A DNA stretch of 64,000 nucleotides from Streptomyces lunaelactis (GTDB lineage Bacteria > Actinomycetota > Actinomycetes > Streptomycetales > Streptomycetaceae), in the NCBI RefSeq assembly GCF_003054555.1, contig NZ_CP026304.1, positions 1,550,001 to 1,614,000 of the forward strand, in the 5' to 3' direction. Each line of letters starts with the position of its first letter. Positions within the stretch are counted from its first letter, which is position 1. Positions 50,459 to 58,093 of the stretch are shown in pieces. Under the pieces are notes generated by a model, which was not told the origin of the DNA, searched no databases, and saw only the letters and a list, made by a program, of their open reading frames with translations. The position numbers were made by a program, and so were the translations under genes.

Positions 50459-50562
50459 CTGGGGCTCCGCCCCGGACCCCCGTACGGCCTTCGGCCGTGT
50501 CCTCAATCGCCGGACGGACTGACAATGTCAGCCCCGCCGGCGATTGAGGGGCGGAGCCCCAG
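50459..50562. repeat. composite inverted repeat, copy 4 of the intergenic family
   Basis: A nested palindrome of 104 bp. The outer arms CTGGGGCTCCGCCCC (50459-50473) and GGGGCGGAGCCCCAG (50548-50562) are exact complements. The inner arms CCTCAATCGCCGG (50501-50513) and CCGGCGATTGAGG (50537-50549) are also exact. It lies 15 bp past the stop of the 50577 gene (minus strand) and could end its transcript before thrS. No coding capacity was seen. Confidence 0.8.
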
Positions 50563-50576
50563 GTACGGGAACCCCG

Positions 50577-51821
50577 TCACTCCCCCTGGCACGCCTCCTC
50601 GAAGAAGTCCAGGTTCTCGTACAGCGACTTCATCAGCCGGTCCCGCTCCGCCTCATCCACCTGCACCGGCACCACGTTCGACGCATCCGTCAGCCGTCTG
50701 AAGCCCCCGCGGCTCTCCAGCCGGCCCACCACCCGGATCGGCAGTCCGACCAGATGCGCATGGCCCGCCGTACGGTACGAGTCCTCGTCGAGCGCCACCC
50801 GCACATGCGGCACCTCCGCCCCGGCCAGCACCCGCAGGCGTACCGTCCCCTCCCCGCGCGGGCCCGAGCGCCGCATCCGGACCACCGCGCCCGTGATGCG
50901 GACCGGCACGGACGGCTCGTCCTGGAGATAGCGCGCGCCCGCCTCGCGCAGCGCGGGCAGATCCCCCGGCGAGAACTCCACCGCCTCCGACCGCGGCGCG
51001 AACCCTTGCGGCACTCCCGCCGCGGGCGACCACTCCAGCGCGATCCGCGTCCCCTCCGAGCCGCGCACCAGCGCGATCACGGCGTCCGTCAGCTCCCGGC
51101 TCACACCTGCCTGCACCGCCGCGTCGAAGGCCTCCATACCGCCGGTCGCCCGCTGGTAGTCGGCGGCCTCCCGGGCCGCGTGGAGCGCCTGGTACAGCCG
51201 GACCGTGATCGCGCGACCGCTCTCCACCGGCACGAACGCGGTGAGGGTTCGCCCACCGGGCGCCGGTCCCACCAGGACCCCTTCCAGCGAGGCCTGCGCC
51301 TGCCGCCGGTGCCGCGCGCCGTAGTAGCCCGCCCGTCCGCGGGCGGCGAGCGCCCCCGCCATCAGCATCTGCCGGGCGGCCGCCCGCAGTTGCTCCTGTA
51401 CGGTCCACGAGGCGGCGCCCAGAGGCCCCTGCGGCACATCGCGCCACCACCGGATCTCGTCGCTGGGCACGGTCAGCCCGACCAGCACCTCACGGGCCGA
51501 GGGCGCGGCGCTGCGCGCGAGCGCGACGAGCGCTTCGCCCAGCAGATCCTCACAGTCCGGGAAGGCCCTGCTCTCCGGTACGAGCAGACTCGTTCCGCCC
51601 GCGCCAGGACCCGGCGGCGTCCAGCGCGCATAGCGCCCCACCGCTCCCCCGCGCCGCCGCCAGCCGTGCCGGTCGAGCAGCGCGCCGAGGACGACGGGGT
51701 CGACCTGCGCCGGGTCCGGCTCCCCGTTCCCGTACCAGACTCCCGGCACGTCTCCTGTTGGATGGGGGCGTGTGCCTGGCGGTGTCACTTCGTCGACGGA
51801 CTCGTCGAAAGGCCGGTGCAT
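50577..51821 (-). CDS. uncharacterised protein coupled to the DUF4365 gene
   Basis: A 414-residue soluble protein I cannot place in a family. It has an acidic/proline N-terminus (1-40), a Trp/Arg-rich segment RHGWRRRGGAVGRYARW near 50-66, and a middle helical part with SWTVQEQLRAAARQMLMAG. A beta-rich C-terminal region (PVRITGAVVRMRRSGPRGEGTVRLRV, VVGRLESRGGFRRLTD) suggests an OB-like or nucleic-acid-contacting fold, but this is a guess. The ATG shares one base with the upstream DUF4365 stop (TGATG), so the two proteins are made together and probably act together. Confidence 0.8.
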   Translation of the reverse strand: MHRPFDESVDEVTPPGTRPHPTGDVPGVWYGNGEPDPAQVDPVVLGALLDRHGWRRRGGAVGRYARWTPPGPGAGGTSLLVPESRAFPDCEDLLGEALVALARSAAPSAREVLVGLTVPSDEIRWWRDVPQGPLGAASWTVQEQLRAAARQMLMAGALAARGRAGYYGARHRRQAQASLEGVLVGPAPGGRTLTAFVPVESGRAITVRLYQALHAAREAADYQRATGGMEAFDAAVQAGVSRELTDAVIALVRGSEGTRIALEWSPAAGVPQGFAPRSEAVEFSPGDLPALREAGARYLQDEPSVPVRITGAVVRMRRSGPRGEGTVRLRVLAGAEVPHVRVALDEDSYRTAGHAHLVGLPIRVVGRLESRGGFRRLTDASNVVPVQVDEAERDRLMKSLYENLDFFEEACQGE

Positions 51822-52387
51822 CAGGGTTTCCCTCCCGCCCCGACCCTCGTCATGATCTCGCAGAGCGCCCGGTCGTCGAAGATCCGTGAGGTCGGTATCC
51901 GCACAGTGGTCCTGCGCCTGCCCGTCACCGGGTGGCCGGCCAGGTTGGTCCAGTAGCAGCAGTGCCGCAGATCGAGCCGGTCGTGACTGGCGCGCAGCCA
52001 CTCGCCCTGGGTCCGGGGGACGAGCATCACGACAAGGATCTTGTGCACCGAGACGGGGGTGCGGGCCAGCTTCACCAGGTGGTCGTTGTCGAGCGTGAAG
52101 GAGAAGGCGGGGCCCGGCGGGTGCGGGGGGATCTGGTACGTGCACTTGAGCTGCACCTTGATGGTCACCTCGTCGTCGACCGTGTGTCCGGCTGAGCTGT
52201 GACTGACATGCCAGTCGATGCCGTTGTCGGGAAACGGCTGCGACAGCGAGCAGCCGGCCGCCGCGGCGACCGCGTGCAGATAGCCCACCTGGAGTGTCTC
52301 CATGCAGGCGGTGGTGGCGAGTGCGCCGCGCAGCGGAGCTGTCCGCTGGGGCAGCAGCCCGCCCGGTTCGGGCTGCGCGAGCGCCAT
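51821..52387 (-). CDS. DUF4365 protein, PD-(D/E)XK nuclease-like
   Basis: A 188-residue protein with a DUF4365-type core: helix VGYLHAVAAAAGC, then GIDWHV with D58, then VTIKVQLKCTY with Q79-x-K81. Asp followed by (E/Q)xK on the next strands is the PD-(D/E)XK nuclease pattern, here with Gln at the E/Q position as in some repair and restriction-like enzymes. The function is unknown. ATG 52387 is preferred (GGAAGG upstream); GTG 52429 lacks a ribosome site. It is coupled to the 50577 gene and divergent from the exonuclease. Confidence 0.75.
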   Translation of the reverse strand: MALAQPEPGGLLPQRTAPLRGALATTACMETLQVGYLHAVAAAAGCSLSQPFPDNGIDWHVSHSSAGHTVDDEVTIKVQLKCTYQIPPHPPGPAFSFTLDNDHLVKLARTPVSVHKILVVMLVPRTQGEWLRASHDRLDLRHCCYWTNLAGHPVTGRRRTTVRIPTSRIFDDRALCEIMTRVGAGGKP

Positions 52388-52559
52388 GGCTCTTCGTGCC
52401 TTCCGGGCTGTGCCGATGAGTGTCCCCACAACGGGGCGTCAACTTCCGTACCCCTCATCTGTGTTGTCACCGTCCTGAGTACGGCGCAAACAGCCCGGGT
52501 ATCACCGATTCGGGCAGGGGGATCTCGCCATCTGCCAGGCACCTGCGAGGAGTTCGGGG

Positions 52560-53285
52560 ATGACGCTCTGGTATGACGGCCCCCTGGCCGCATTTGACAC
52601 TGAGACCACCGGAGTCGACGTCGAGGAGGACCGGATAGTTTCGGCCGCCGTCGTCGTCCAGGACATGACGGGCGGACGGCCGCGCGTCACACGCTGGCTG
52701 ATCAATCCGGGGGTGCCCGTACCGCCGGGCGCCACCGAGGTGCACGGGCTCACCGACGACCATCTGCAGCGCAACGGCCGCTGGCCGGCGCCGGTGATGG
52801 AGGAGATAGCCAGGGCGCTGGCCGAGCAGTGCGCCGTCGCCCGGCCGCTCGTGGTGATGAACGCGCCCTTCGATCTGACCATTCTCGACCGCGAGCTGCG
52901 GCGGCACCGGGCTTCGTCGCTCGGCCGCTATCTGGAGAACGTCCCGCTGTGCGTACTGGACCCGAGGGTCCTGGACAAGCATCTGGACCGCTATCGCAAA
53001 GGCCGCCGCACGCTCACCGATCTGTGCGCGCAGTACGAGGTGGTGCTGGACGGCGCCCATGACGCGGCCGCGGACGCGACGGCGGCGCTCGAGGTCGTAC
53101 GGGCGGTGGCGCGGCGATTCGCCTCGCGGATGGAGCGGCTGTCGCCGGCCGAACTGCACACCTTGCAGGCGGTGTGGCACGCGGCTCAGGCGCGCGGGCT
53201 GCAGGCGTGGTTCGCCCGCAGTGGCACTCCCGAGATGGTGGACCCGGCGTGGCCGCTGCGGCCCGAACTGCCCGCGGCAGCCTGA
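52560..53285 (+). CDS. DEDDh 3'-5' exonuclease (DNA polymerase III epsilon-like)
   Basis: A 241-residue protein with all exonuclease motifs: FDTETTG (D13, E15), NAPFDLTILD (D105) and HDAAADA (H167, D172). The DnaQ-like domain fills about 1-180; the C-terminal 60 residues (LSPAELHTLQAVWHAAQARGL...) are an extension common to actinobacterial members. It could proofread or trim DNA or RNA; it is not fused to a GIY-YIG or BRCT domain. ATG 52560 has GAGGAG 8 nt upstream. It is followed by a terminator shared with the tRNA-Val gene. Confidence 0.93.
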   Translation: MTLWYDGPLAAFDTETTGVDVEEDRIVSAAVVVQDMTGGRPRVTRWLINPGVPVPPGATEVHGLTDDHLQRNGRWPAPVMEEIARALAEQCAVARPLVVMNAPFDLTILDRELRRHRASSLGRYLENVPLCVLDPRVLDKHLDRYRKGRRTLTDLCAQYEVVLDGAHDAAADATAALEVVRAVARRFASRMERLSPAELHTLQAVWHAAQARGLQAWFARSGTPEMVDPAWPLRPELPAAA

Positions 53286-53313
53286 CCCGTGCCTCACTCC
53301 GTACAACAAGAAA

Positions 53314-53338
53314 GCCGGTCCGTCATCGACGGACCGGC
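53314..53338. terminator. bidirectional hairpin between exonuclease and tRNA-Val
   Basis: GCCGGTCCGTC (53314-53324) and GACGGACCGGC (53328-53338) form a perfect 11-bp stem with a 3-nt loop. On the minus strand it is followed by CTTTCTTGTTG, a U-rich tail, so it is a good tRNA terminator. Confidence 0.8.
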
Positions 53339-53347
53339 CTCTCCCGG

Positions 53348-53419
53348 TGGGCGATACTGGTTTCGAACCAGTGACCTCTTCGGTGTGAACGAAGCGCTCT
53401 CCCACTGAGCTAATCGCCC
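53348..53419 (-). tRNA. tRNA-Val(CAC), copy 1
   Basis: The 72-nt cloverleaf starts GGGCGATTAGCTCAGTGGGA. The acceptor stem GGGCGAT/ATCGCCC, anticodon loop TTCACAC with CAC (codon GUG), and T arm ACTGG-TTCGAAA-CCAGT all pair. CCA is not encoded. It is almost identical to the copy at 56677, differing in the T loop. Confidence 0.97.
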
Positions 53420-53432
53420 GGGAACGCACTGA

Positions 53433-53462
53433 ACCATACAGGCCCCTGCGGGTTTCCTTCAA
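53433..53462 (-). promoter_or_regulatory. promoter of tRNA-Val(CAC) copy 1
   Basis: On the minus strand TTGAAG (53457-53462) and TATGGT (53433-53438) are 18 bp apart, placing the start a few bases before the tRNA. The -35 overlaps the last codons of the SRPBCC gene. Confidence 0.55.
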
Positions 53463-53905
53463 ACTCTGCCGAGGTACGCCGTGAGCCCGCGCCGTCCGCC
53501 GCGCATCATCGCCGCGTGGTTGGCGACGAAGACCGGCCGGCAGGGCAGCGCCAGCCGCCTCATCAGCGGCTTGCGCACCTCCACCTCCTGTTCGTACACG
53601 GCGCGGGTGCCGGAGCCGTCCTCTTTCAGCGTCCACCGAGCCCAGCCCTCGAGGTCCCCCTCCATGCCCGCTTCGAGAACGCCGGCGGACGGGTCGTGCC
53701 GCTGGGCGCGGGCGGTGATGAGCAGGTCGTACGGGAGGAAGGAGCGGAAGCGCGCTGTGCCGGTGTGCTCGTCGACCGGGGTCACCTCGCGGACCTGCGG
53801 CCACCACAGGGGATAGTCCTCGGCCCGCTCCAGCACCGCGTACACCGCGTCCGGGCGGGCGGTCAGGTCCCAGACGGTGCGGAAGCGGAAGTGACTCCAG
53901 TTCAT
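53459..53905 (-). CDS. SRPBCC (START-like) family protein
   Basis: A 148-residue helix-grip fold protein that probably binds a hydrophobic ligand. The N-terminal strand HFRFRTVWDLTARPDAVYAVLERAEDYPLWWPQVREV is the polyketide-cyclase/SRPBCC signature. A long C-terminal helix contains RPVFVANHAAMMRGGRRGL. There is no polyketide cluster nearby, so the ligand is unknown. The start is ATG 53903-53905; it is divergent from the giant membrane-protein gene. Confidence 0.88.
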   Translation of the reverse strand: MNWSHFRFRTVWDLTARPDAVYAVLERAEDYPLWWPQVREVTPVDEHTGTARFRSFLPYDLLITARAQRHDPSAGVLEAGMEGDLEGWARWTLKEDGSGTRAVYEQEVEVRKPLMRRLALPCRPVFVANHAAMMRGGRRGLTAYLGRV

Positions 53906-53998
53906 GGGACCAAGTCTGCTCCCGCGGCGGCGTACTCACTCGCGATCTGAGTATCCGCACGCATGCCATGAGGTGTGGCGGGGGCCACACTTCCGGCC

Positions 53999-56581
53999 AT
54001 GGAGAACGTTCCGCCACCCGCCGAGGAACTGGCGATCCTCGACCGCGAGCTGGTCCGACTGGACGCTCGCCGGGCCCAGTTGCTGGCCCGCAGAGCCTGG
54101 CTGCTCAACGCGATACGGCCGCCGGCCGCGCCCGCGATGCCCGCCGCACCGGTCGCGCGGCCCTTCGCCGCGCCGCCGTCCGAGGCCTCGCCCCCGAATG
54201 TGCAGAACCTGCTGCTCACTCTCGGTGGCATTCTGCTGACCATCGCCGCGATTGCGTTCACGCTGGTCAGCTGGGGTCACTTGGGCATCGGCGGGCGCTC
54301 GGCAGTGCTCGGCGCCGTGACGGTCGCGGCGCTCGCCGCGCCGGTCGCGCTGCTGCGCCGACGGCTCACCTCGACCGCCGAGGTGGTGGCCGCGCTGGGC
54401 CTGGTGCTGATGGTGCTCGACGCGTACGCACTGCACCGGGTGGCACTGGCCGACACCGACGGGCTCGGCTACGCGGCCTTCGCATCGGCGGCGCTCACCG
54501 CGCTCTGGGCGGCGTACGGGCTGTCGCTGGACGAGCTGCGGATTCCCCTGCCGGTGGCGGCGCTCACCGCGCAACTCCCGCTTCCGCTCTGGGCGCTGAC
54601 CGGCGCTGCGGGCGCGCCGTCGATGGAGTGGGCGCTGCTGGCGACCGCCGCGCTCGATGTGGCGGTCGCGCTGTGGGCGAAGCCGGCCGGCGTACGGGCC
54701 ATCGTGGCCACCGGTGGCGCGACGACGGGCGGTTGGGCGCTGCTGATCGGCGGCTCGCAGTCGCTGGCGGCGGACACGCCTCTGGAGGCGATCCCGCCTG
54801 CCGTGCTGCTGCTCGCGGCGGCAGCCCTGGCACTGTTCGCGGCCTGGCGCGCACCGTCGGCCGCGGTCGCGTCCTCCGCGGCCGCGGGTCTCGCGGTGAT
54901 CGCGGCGGTGGGCGGCGTGGTTCGCGCGGGGGTGCCGGAGGGGTGGGCGGTTCTGGGCTATCTGCTGTGCGCGGTGGCCCTGTTGGGGCTCGTACGAACG
55001 GGCCTGCCGGGCCGGCTGACCACTGGGCTGAACGGCGCGTCCGGCGCCGTGCACGCACTCGCCGTCCTCTGGTCGCTGCCGCTGGTGGCACTCACACTGG
55101 CGGGTCCGCTGACCGGCTTGGAGGACATCTGGTCGGGCGCGCCGGCGGGCGCCCGCGAGGCACTTGGCCTCGACCTTCCGCCATCGGCCCTGCCGGCACC
55201 CCCGGTGATCCTGCTGCTGGTGGCCACGGTCCTGGCGGCGGCCTCCCGCCTGCCGTGGCCGGGCGCGGCCGCCGCGGCGACCCCGGGCACGCCGGGCCCC
55301 ACAGAGGGACCCTCCGGACCCGCCGGGGCTCCGGGCACCTCAGCGCCCACCGGCGCGGCAGCGGGCGCCGCCTGGGGCGGCTGGGCTCCGTCAGGCGGTG
55401 CCGGGGCGGCCCGGCCCGCCGGGCCCGCGGTCTCCGGTGTCGCCCGGCGGGCCCTCGCCGCCTGCGGTGCCCTCGTCCTCGCCTGGGCAGGGCTGCTCGT
55501 GCTGCCGTCCTCACTGGACCTCAATTACCCGGCGACCGTGACGCTCCAGCTCCTCCTCACCGCGGCCGCCCTCGCGCTCGCCGTGCGCCCGGGGTGGGTC
55601 ACCCGGCACGCACCCACCGGTGACGCCGTCGCCCTGGCCTGCGGCCTCGTCGGCGCCGTGAGTGCCGGCCTGCTGTCCCTGGCCACCCGCCCCGCGACCT
55701 TCGCGGTGCTCGGGACCCTGGTCGTCGCGTTCGCGGCGGCAGCGGTCACCACCAGGGCGCACCGGGCCGTACAGGCAGTTCTCGCCTGTGCGGGGACCGT
55801 CTTCGCGACCGCGCTCGTCGGTGCCGTCGGCGCCGCCGCCGAACTCCCGCCTCACCGCGTCGCGTTGACGCTCCTCGCCGTCCCCGCCGCGGTGGCCCTC
55901 CTCGCCGCCCGGCCGGGCCGCCACCCGGTCGCGCTCCCGATGGAGTTCACCGGCGCCTCGGCGGGCCTCCTCGCGGTCGCACTCGCCACCGGCCACCGGC
56001 CGACCCTGGCCCTGGTGCTCGCGCTCTGCGGCGTGATCGCCGCGGGCACCGCAGTGCGGGCCGAGCGCCGCCCCGCCGCCGGATACCTCGCGGCGGTGCT
56101 GTTCGTACTGGCCACGTGGGTGCGGCTGGCCGCTTCGGACATCGCGTCCCCGGAGGCGTACACCCTGCCCGTCACGGTCCCCGCGCTCGTCGTGGGAGTT
56201 CTGCGCCGCCGCCGCGACCCGGAGGCGCCCTCCTGGACGGCGTACGGCCCCGGTCTCGCCGCGACGCTCGTGCCGAGCCTCTTCGCGGCCTGGGGCGACG
56301 AGCACTGGCCGCGTCCGCTGCTGCTCGGCCTCGCGGCCCTGGCCCTGACGCTCGTCGGCGCCCGCCTGCGTCTCCAGGCGCTGCTGGTGCTCGGCGGCGC
56401 GGTGCTGGCCCTCGACGCGCTGCACGAGCTGGCGCCGTACGTGGTCCAGGCCGTCGGCGCGCTGCCCCGCTGGCTGCCGCCCGCGCTCGCCGGTCTGCTG
56501 CTCCTCGCGGTGGGCGCCACCTACGAGCAGCGGCTGCGCGACGCCAGGAAGCTGCGGGACACCCTCGGCCGGATGCGCTGA
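53999..56581 (+). CDS. giant polytopic membrane protein (SCO7613 C-terminal domain type)
   Basis: About 860 residues: a short helical, charged N-terminus (EELAILDRELVRLDARRAQLLARRAWLL), a Pro/Ala linker, then over 20 predicted helices starting NLLLTLGGILLTIAAIAFTLVSW. A soluble low-complexity Gly/Pro/Ala/Thr loop lies in the middle (about 425-475). This layout is that of the Streptomyces membrane proteins labelled SCO7613 C-terminal domain, whose function is unknown. ATG 53999 is chosen; GTG 53975 is possible. Composition is extreme (Ala and Leu), but no frame break is visible. Confidence 0.8.
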   Translation: MENVPPPAEELAILDRELVRLDARRAQLLARRAWLLNAIRPPAAPAMPAAPVARPFAAPPSEASPPNVQNLLLTLGGILLTIAAIAFTLVSWGHLGIGGRSAVLGAVTVAALAAPVALLRRRLTSTAEVVAALGLVLMVLDAYALHRVALADTDGLGYAAFASAALTALWAAYGLSLDELRIPLPVAALTAQLPLPLWALTGAAGAPSMEWALLATAALDVAVALWAKPAGVRAIVATGGATTGGWALLIGGSQSLAADTPLEAIPPAVLLLAAAALALFAAWRAPSAAVASSAAAGLAVIAAVGGVVRAGVPEGWAVLGYLLCAVALLGLVRTGLPGRLTTGLNGASGAVHALAVLWSLPLVALTLAGPLTGLEDIWSGAPAGAREALGLDLPPSALPAPPVILLLVATVLAAASRLPWPGAAAAATPGTPGPTEGPSGPAGAPGTSAPTGAAAGAAWGGWAPSGGAGAARPAGPAVSGVARRALAACGALVLAWAGLLVLPSSLDLNYPATVTLQLLLTAAALALAVRPGWVTRHAPTGDAVALACGLVGAVSAGLLSLATRPATFAVLGTLVVAFAAAAVTTRAHRAVQAVLACAGTVFATALVGAVGAAAELPPHRVALTLLAVPAAVALLAARPGRHPVALPMEFTGASAGLLAVALATGHRPTLALVLALCGVIAAGTAVRAERRPAAGYLAAVLFVLATWVRLAASDIASPEAYTLPVTVPALVVGVLRRRRDPEAPSWTAYGPGLAATLVPSLFAAWGDEHWPRPLLLGLAALALTLVGARLRLQALLVLGGAVLALDALHELAPYVVQAVGALPRWLPPALAGLLLLAVGATYEQRLRDARKLRDTLGRMR

Positions 56582-56632
56582 GCGGCAAGCACGGGACGGG
56601 CACCGGACAGACACCGGACAGGCACGAAAACG

Positions 56633-56670
56633 CCGAAGGCCCGGAGACGTTGACGTCTCCGGGCCTTCGG
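56633..56670. terminator. bidirectional hairpin between membrane protein and tRNA-Val
   Basis: CCGAAGGCCCGGAGACGT (56633-56650) is exactly complementary to 56653-56670. On the minus strand it is followed by CGTTTTCG, giving a short U-run for the tRNA transcript. Confidence 0.8.
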
Positions 56671-56676
56671 TCCGGG

Positions 56677-56748
56677 TGGGCGATACTGGGTTCGAACCAG
56701 TGACCTCTTCGGTGTGAACGAAGCGCTCTCCCACTGAGCTAATCGCCC
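56677..56748 (-). tRNA. tRNA-Val(CAC), copy 2
   Basis: A 72-nt cloverleaf with the same sequence as copy 1 except the T loop (TTCGAAC instead of TTCGAAA). The anticodon is CAC. CCA is not encoded. A weak -10-like TAATGT lies upstream, without a clear -35. Confidence 0.97.
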
Positions 56749-56803
56749 GGGCACTCGGGAAACATTACCCCATGTCAGCGAGTCCCCCCGACCATTTTCC
56801 GGG

Positions 56804-57298
56804 TCACTCGTCGATCTTCCAGGGCATCACGATCCCGAACTTCCAGACGTAGATTCCGACCAGTACGGCAATGATCACAAGACCGATCGTGGTCAGGATG
56901 ATGTTGCGTCGCCGCACCTTCGGATCGAGCGCCCGCTGCGCCGCCTCGGTGACCTTGCGCTTGGTCCAGCGCAGCACCAATTGGGCCCAGACGAACTCGG
57001 TCGCCCAGATCGCCATACCGCCGAAGATCACCAGCCAGCCGGGTCCCGGCAGCGGCAGCATCACGACACCGGCGGCGACCACCGCGAGGCCGACGATGAA
57101 GACCGCGACCTGCCAGCTCAGATGCAGCGTCCTTGACCGCTTGATGAAGTGGGGCGCCTTCGAGCCGAGCTCCGGCTCCTTCGCCGCCGTCCCGCCCGCA
57201 GACCCGTCCGTGGCCCCGTCCGCCGTCACGTCCCCCGTCGCGGGCGTCGCGACCGTCTCCGCGACGACCTCTCCCCGCTCGTCACTCTCCGCATTCAT
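56804..57298 (-). CDS. PGPGW-motif membrane protein
   Basis: A 164-residue protein. An acidic Thr/Ala/Gly-rich N-terminus (1-50) precedes three transmembrane segments: VAVFIVGLAVVAAGVVML, then the signature LPLPGPGWLVIFGGMAIWATEFVW, then IILTTIGLVIIAVLVGIYVW near the end. The PGPGW motif defines the family (the actinobacterial TIGR02611 type as I recall). The function is unknown. The start is ATG 57296-57298; an upstream frame lacks signals. It is divergent from ssgB. Confidence 0.85.
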   Translation of the reverse strand: MNAESDERGEVVAETVATPATGDVTADGATDGSAGGTAAKEPELGSKAPHFIKRSRTLHLSWQVAVFIVGLAVVAAGVVMLPLPGPGWLVIFGGMAIWATEFVWAQLVLRWTKRKVTEAAQRALDPKVRRRNIILTTIGLVIIAVLVGIYVWKFGIVMPWKIDE

Positions 57299-57343
57299 GA
57301 GGCCCAACCTACCGGATTGATCCTCGTCACCGGAATGGCCGTA

Positions 57344-57356
57344 TGACACAAAGTGA
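57344..57356. promoter_or_regulatory. candidate BldD operator upstream of ssgB
   Basis: TGACACAAAGTGA matches the BldD pattern TnACnCwGnGTnA at 8 of 9 specified positions. It lies 132 bp upstream of the ssgB ATG and 46 bp upstream of the divergent PGPGW gene. BldD is known to repress sporulation genes, and I recall ssgB in its regulon. Confidence 0.5.
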
Positions 57357-57403
57357 CGCACCGCCGTACGAGCGACATGAAGGATCACAAAACGGTCAGA
57401 GGG

Positions 57404-57430
57404 GTTTACAACGGCACCGTAGGTGGCATG
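57404..57430 (+). promoter_or_regulatory. candidate sigma-H-type promoter of ssgB
   Basis: GTTTAC (57404-57409) and GGCATG (57425-57430) with a 15-bp spacer resemble the GTTT...GGGTAT pattern of stress sigma factors. ssgB transcription in S. coelicolor is reported to depend on sigma-H. The -10 match is partial. Confidence 0.4.
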
Positions 57431-57488
57431 TCGATTTCGCCGACGTGCGAATCCCCGAGCGCACACTGAGCGAAAGGCCCTGGCGCTT

Positions 57489-57902
57489 ATGAACACCACG
57501 GTCAGCTGCGAGCTGCACCTGCGCCTCGTTGTATCGAGCGAGTCTTCACTGCCTGTACCCGCGGGCCTGCGGTATGACACGGCCGATCCTTATGCCGTGC
57601 ACGCCACCTTCCACACCGGAGCCGAAGAGACGGTCGAGTGGGTGTTCGCCCGCGATCTTCTCGCCGAGGGCCTGCACCGGCCCACCGGCACGGGCGACGT
57701 CAGAGTCTGGCCGTCCCGTAGCCATGGCCAGGGCGTCGTCTGCATCGCGCTGAGCTCCCCGGAGGGCGAAGCCCTGCTCGAGGCCCCGGCGCGGGCCCTG
57801 GAGTCGTTCCTGAAGCGGACCGACGCCGCGGTGCCACCCGGCACCGAGCATCGTCACTTCGATCTCGACACGGAGCTTTCGCACATCCTGGCCGAAAGCT
57901 GA
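57489..57902 (+). CDS. ssgB: sporulation-specific cell division protein SsgB
   Basis: SsgB binds FtsZ and, guided by SsgA, marks sites of sporulation septa. The 137-residue protein is a complete SsgA-like (SALP) family member starting MNTTVSCELHLRLVVSSESS and ending LSHILAES, almost the textbook Streptomyces sequence. ATG 57489 is used; an upstream in-frame ATG (57423) gives an Arg-rich leader not found in SsgB. It is monocistronic and ends at a 19-bp hairpin. A candidate BldD operator and a sigma-H-like promoter lie upstream, linking it to the bldD gene at the other end of the window. Confidence 0.97.
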   Translation: MNTTVSCELHLRLVVSSESSLPVPAGLRYDTADPYAVHATFHTGAEETVEWVFARDLLAEGLHRPTGTGDVRVWPSRSHGQGVVCIALSSPEGEALLEAPARALESFLKRTDAAVPPGTEHRHFDLDTELSHILAES

Positions 57903-57974
57903 GCCAGGCAGCGAGCTGCACGGCGCCGTCCGACTCGGGGAGACGGCGCCGCGCGGACAACCACATACGGCGGA

Positions 57975-58020
57975 CACCGGCGCCGTCACCGCGGAATCCA
58001 TCGCGGTGACGGCGCCGGTG
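57975..58020 (+). terminator. strong hairpin after ssgB
   Basis: A perfect 19-bp inverted repeat (57975-57993 with 58002-58020) has an 8-nt loop. A smaller GGCGCCGTC/GACGGCGCC hairpin (57922-57950) precedes it. Confidence 0.85.
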
Positions 58021-58093
58021 CGCTCTCGGCACGAACGGCTAGAGTCAGCGCAATTCGGCGGGCACCGGCCCGCAGCAGGCCAGGGAGCGAATC

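Noticed and set aside
50360..50576. T-box or operator leader for thrS
   Set aside because: No specifier loop or conserved T-box sequence is visible. The region is explained by a palindromic repeat and terminator.
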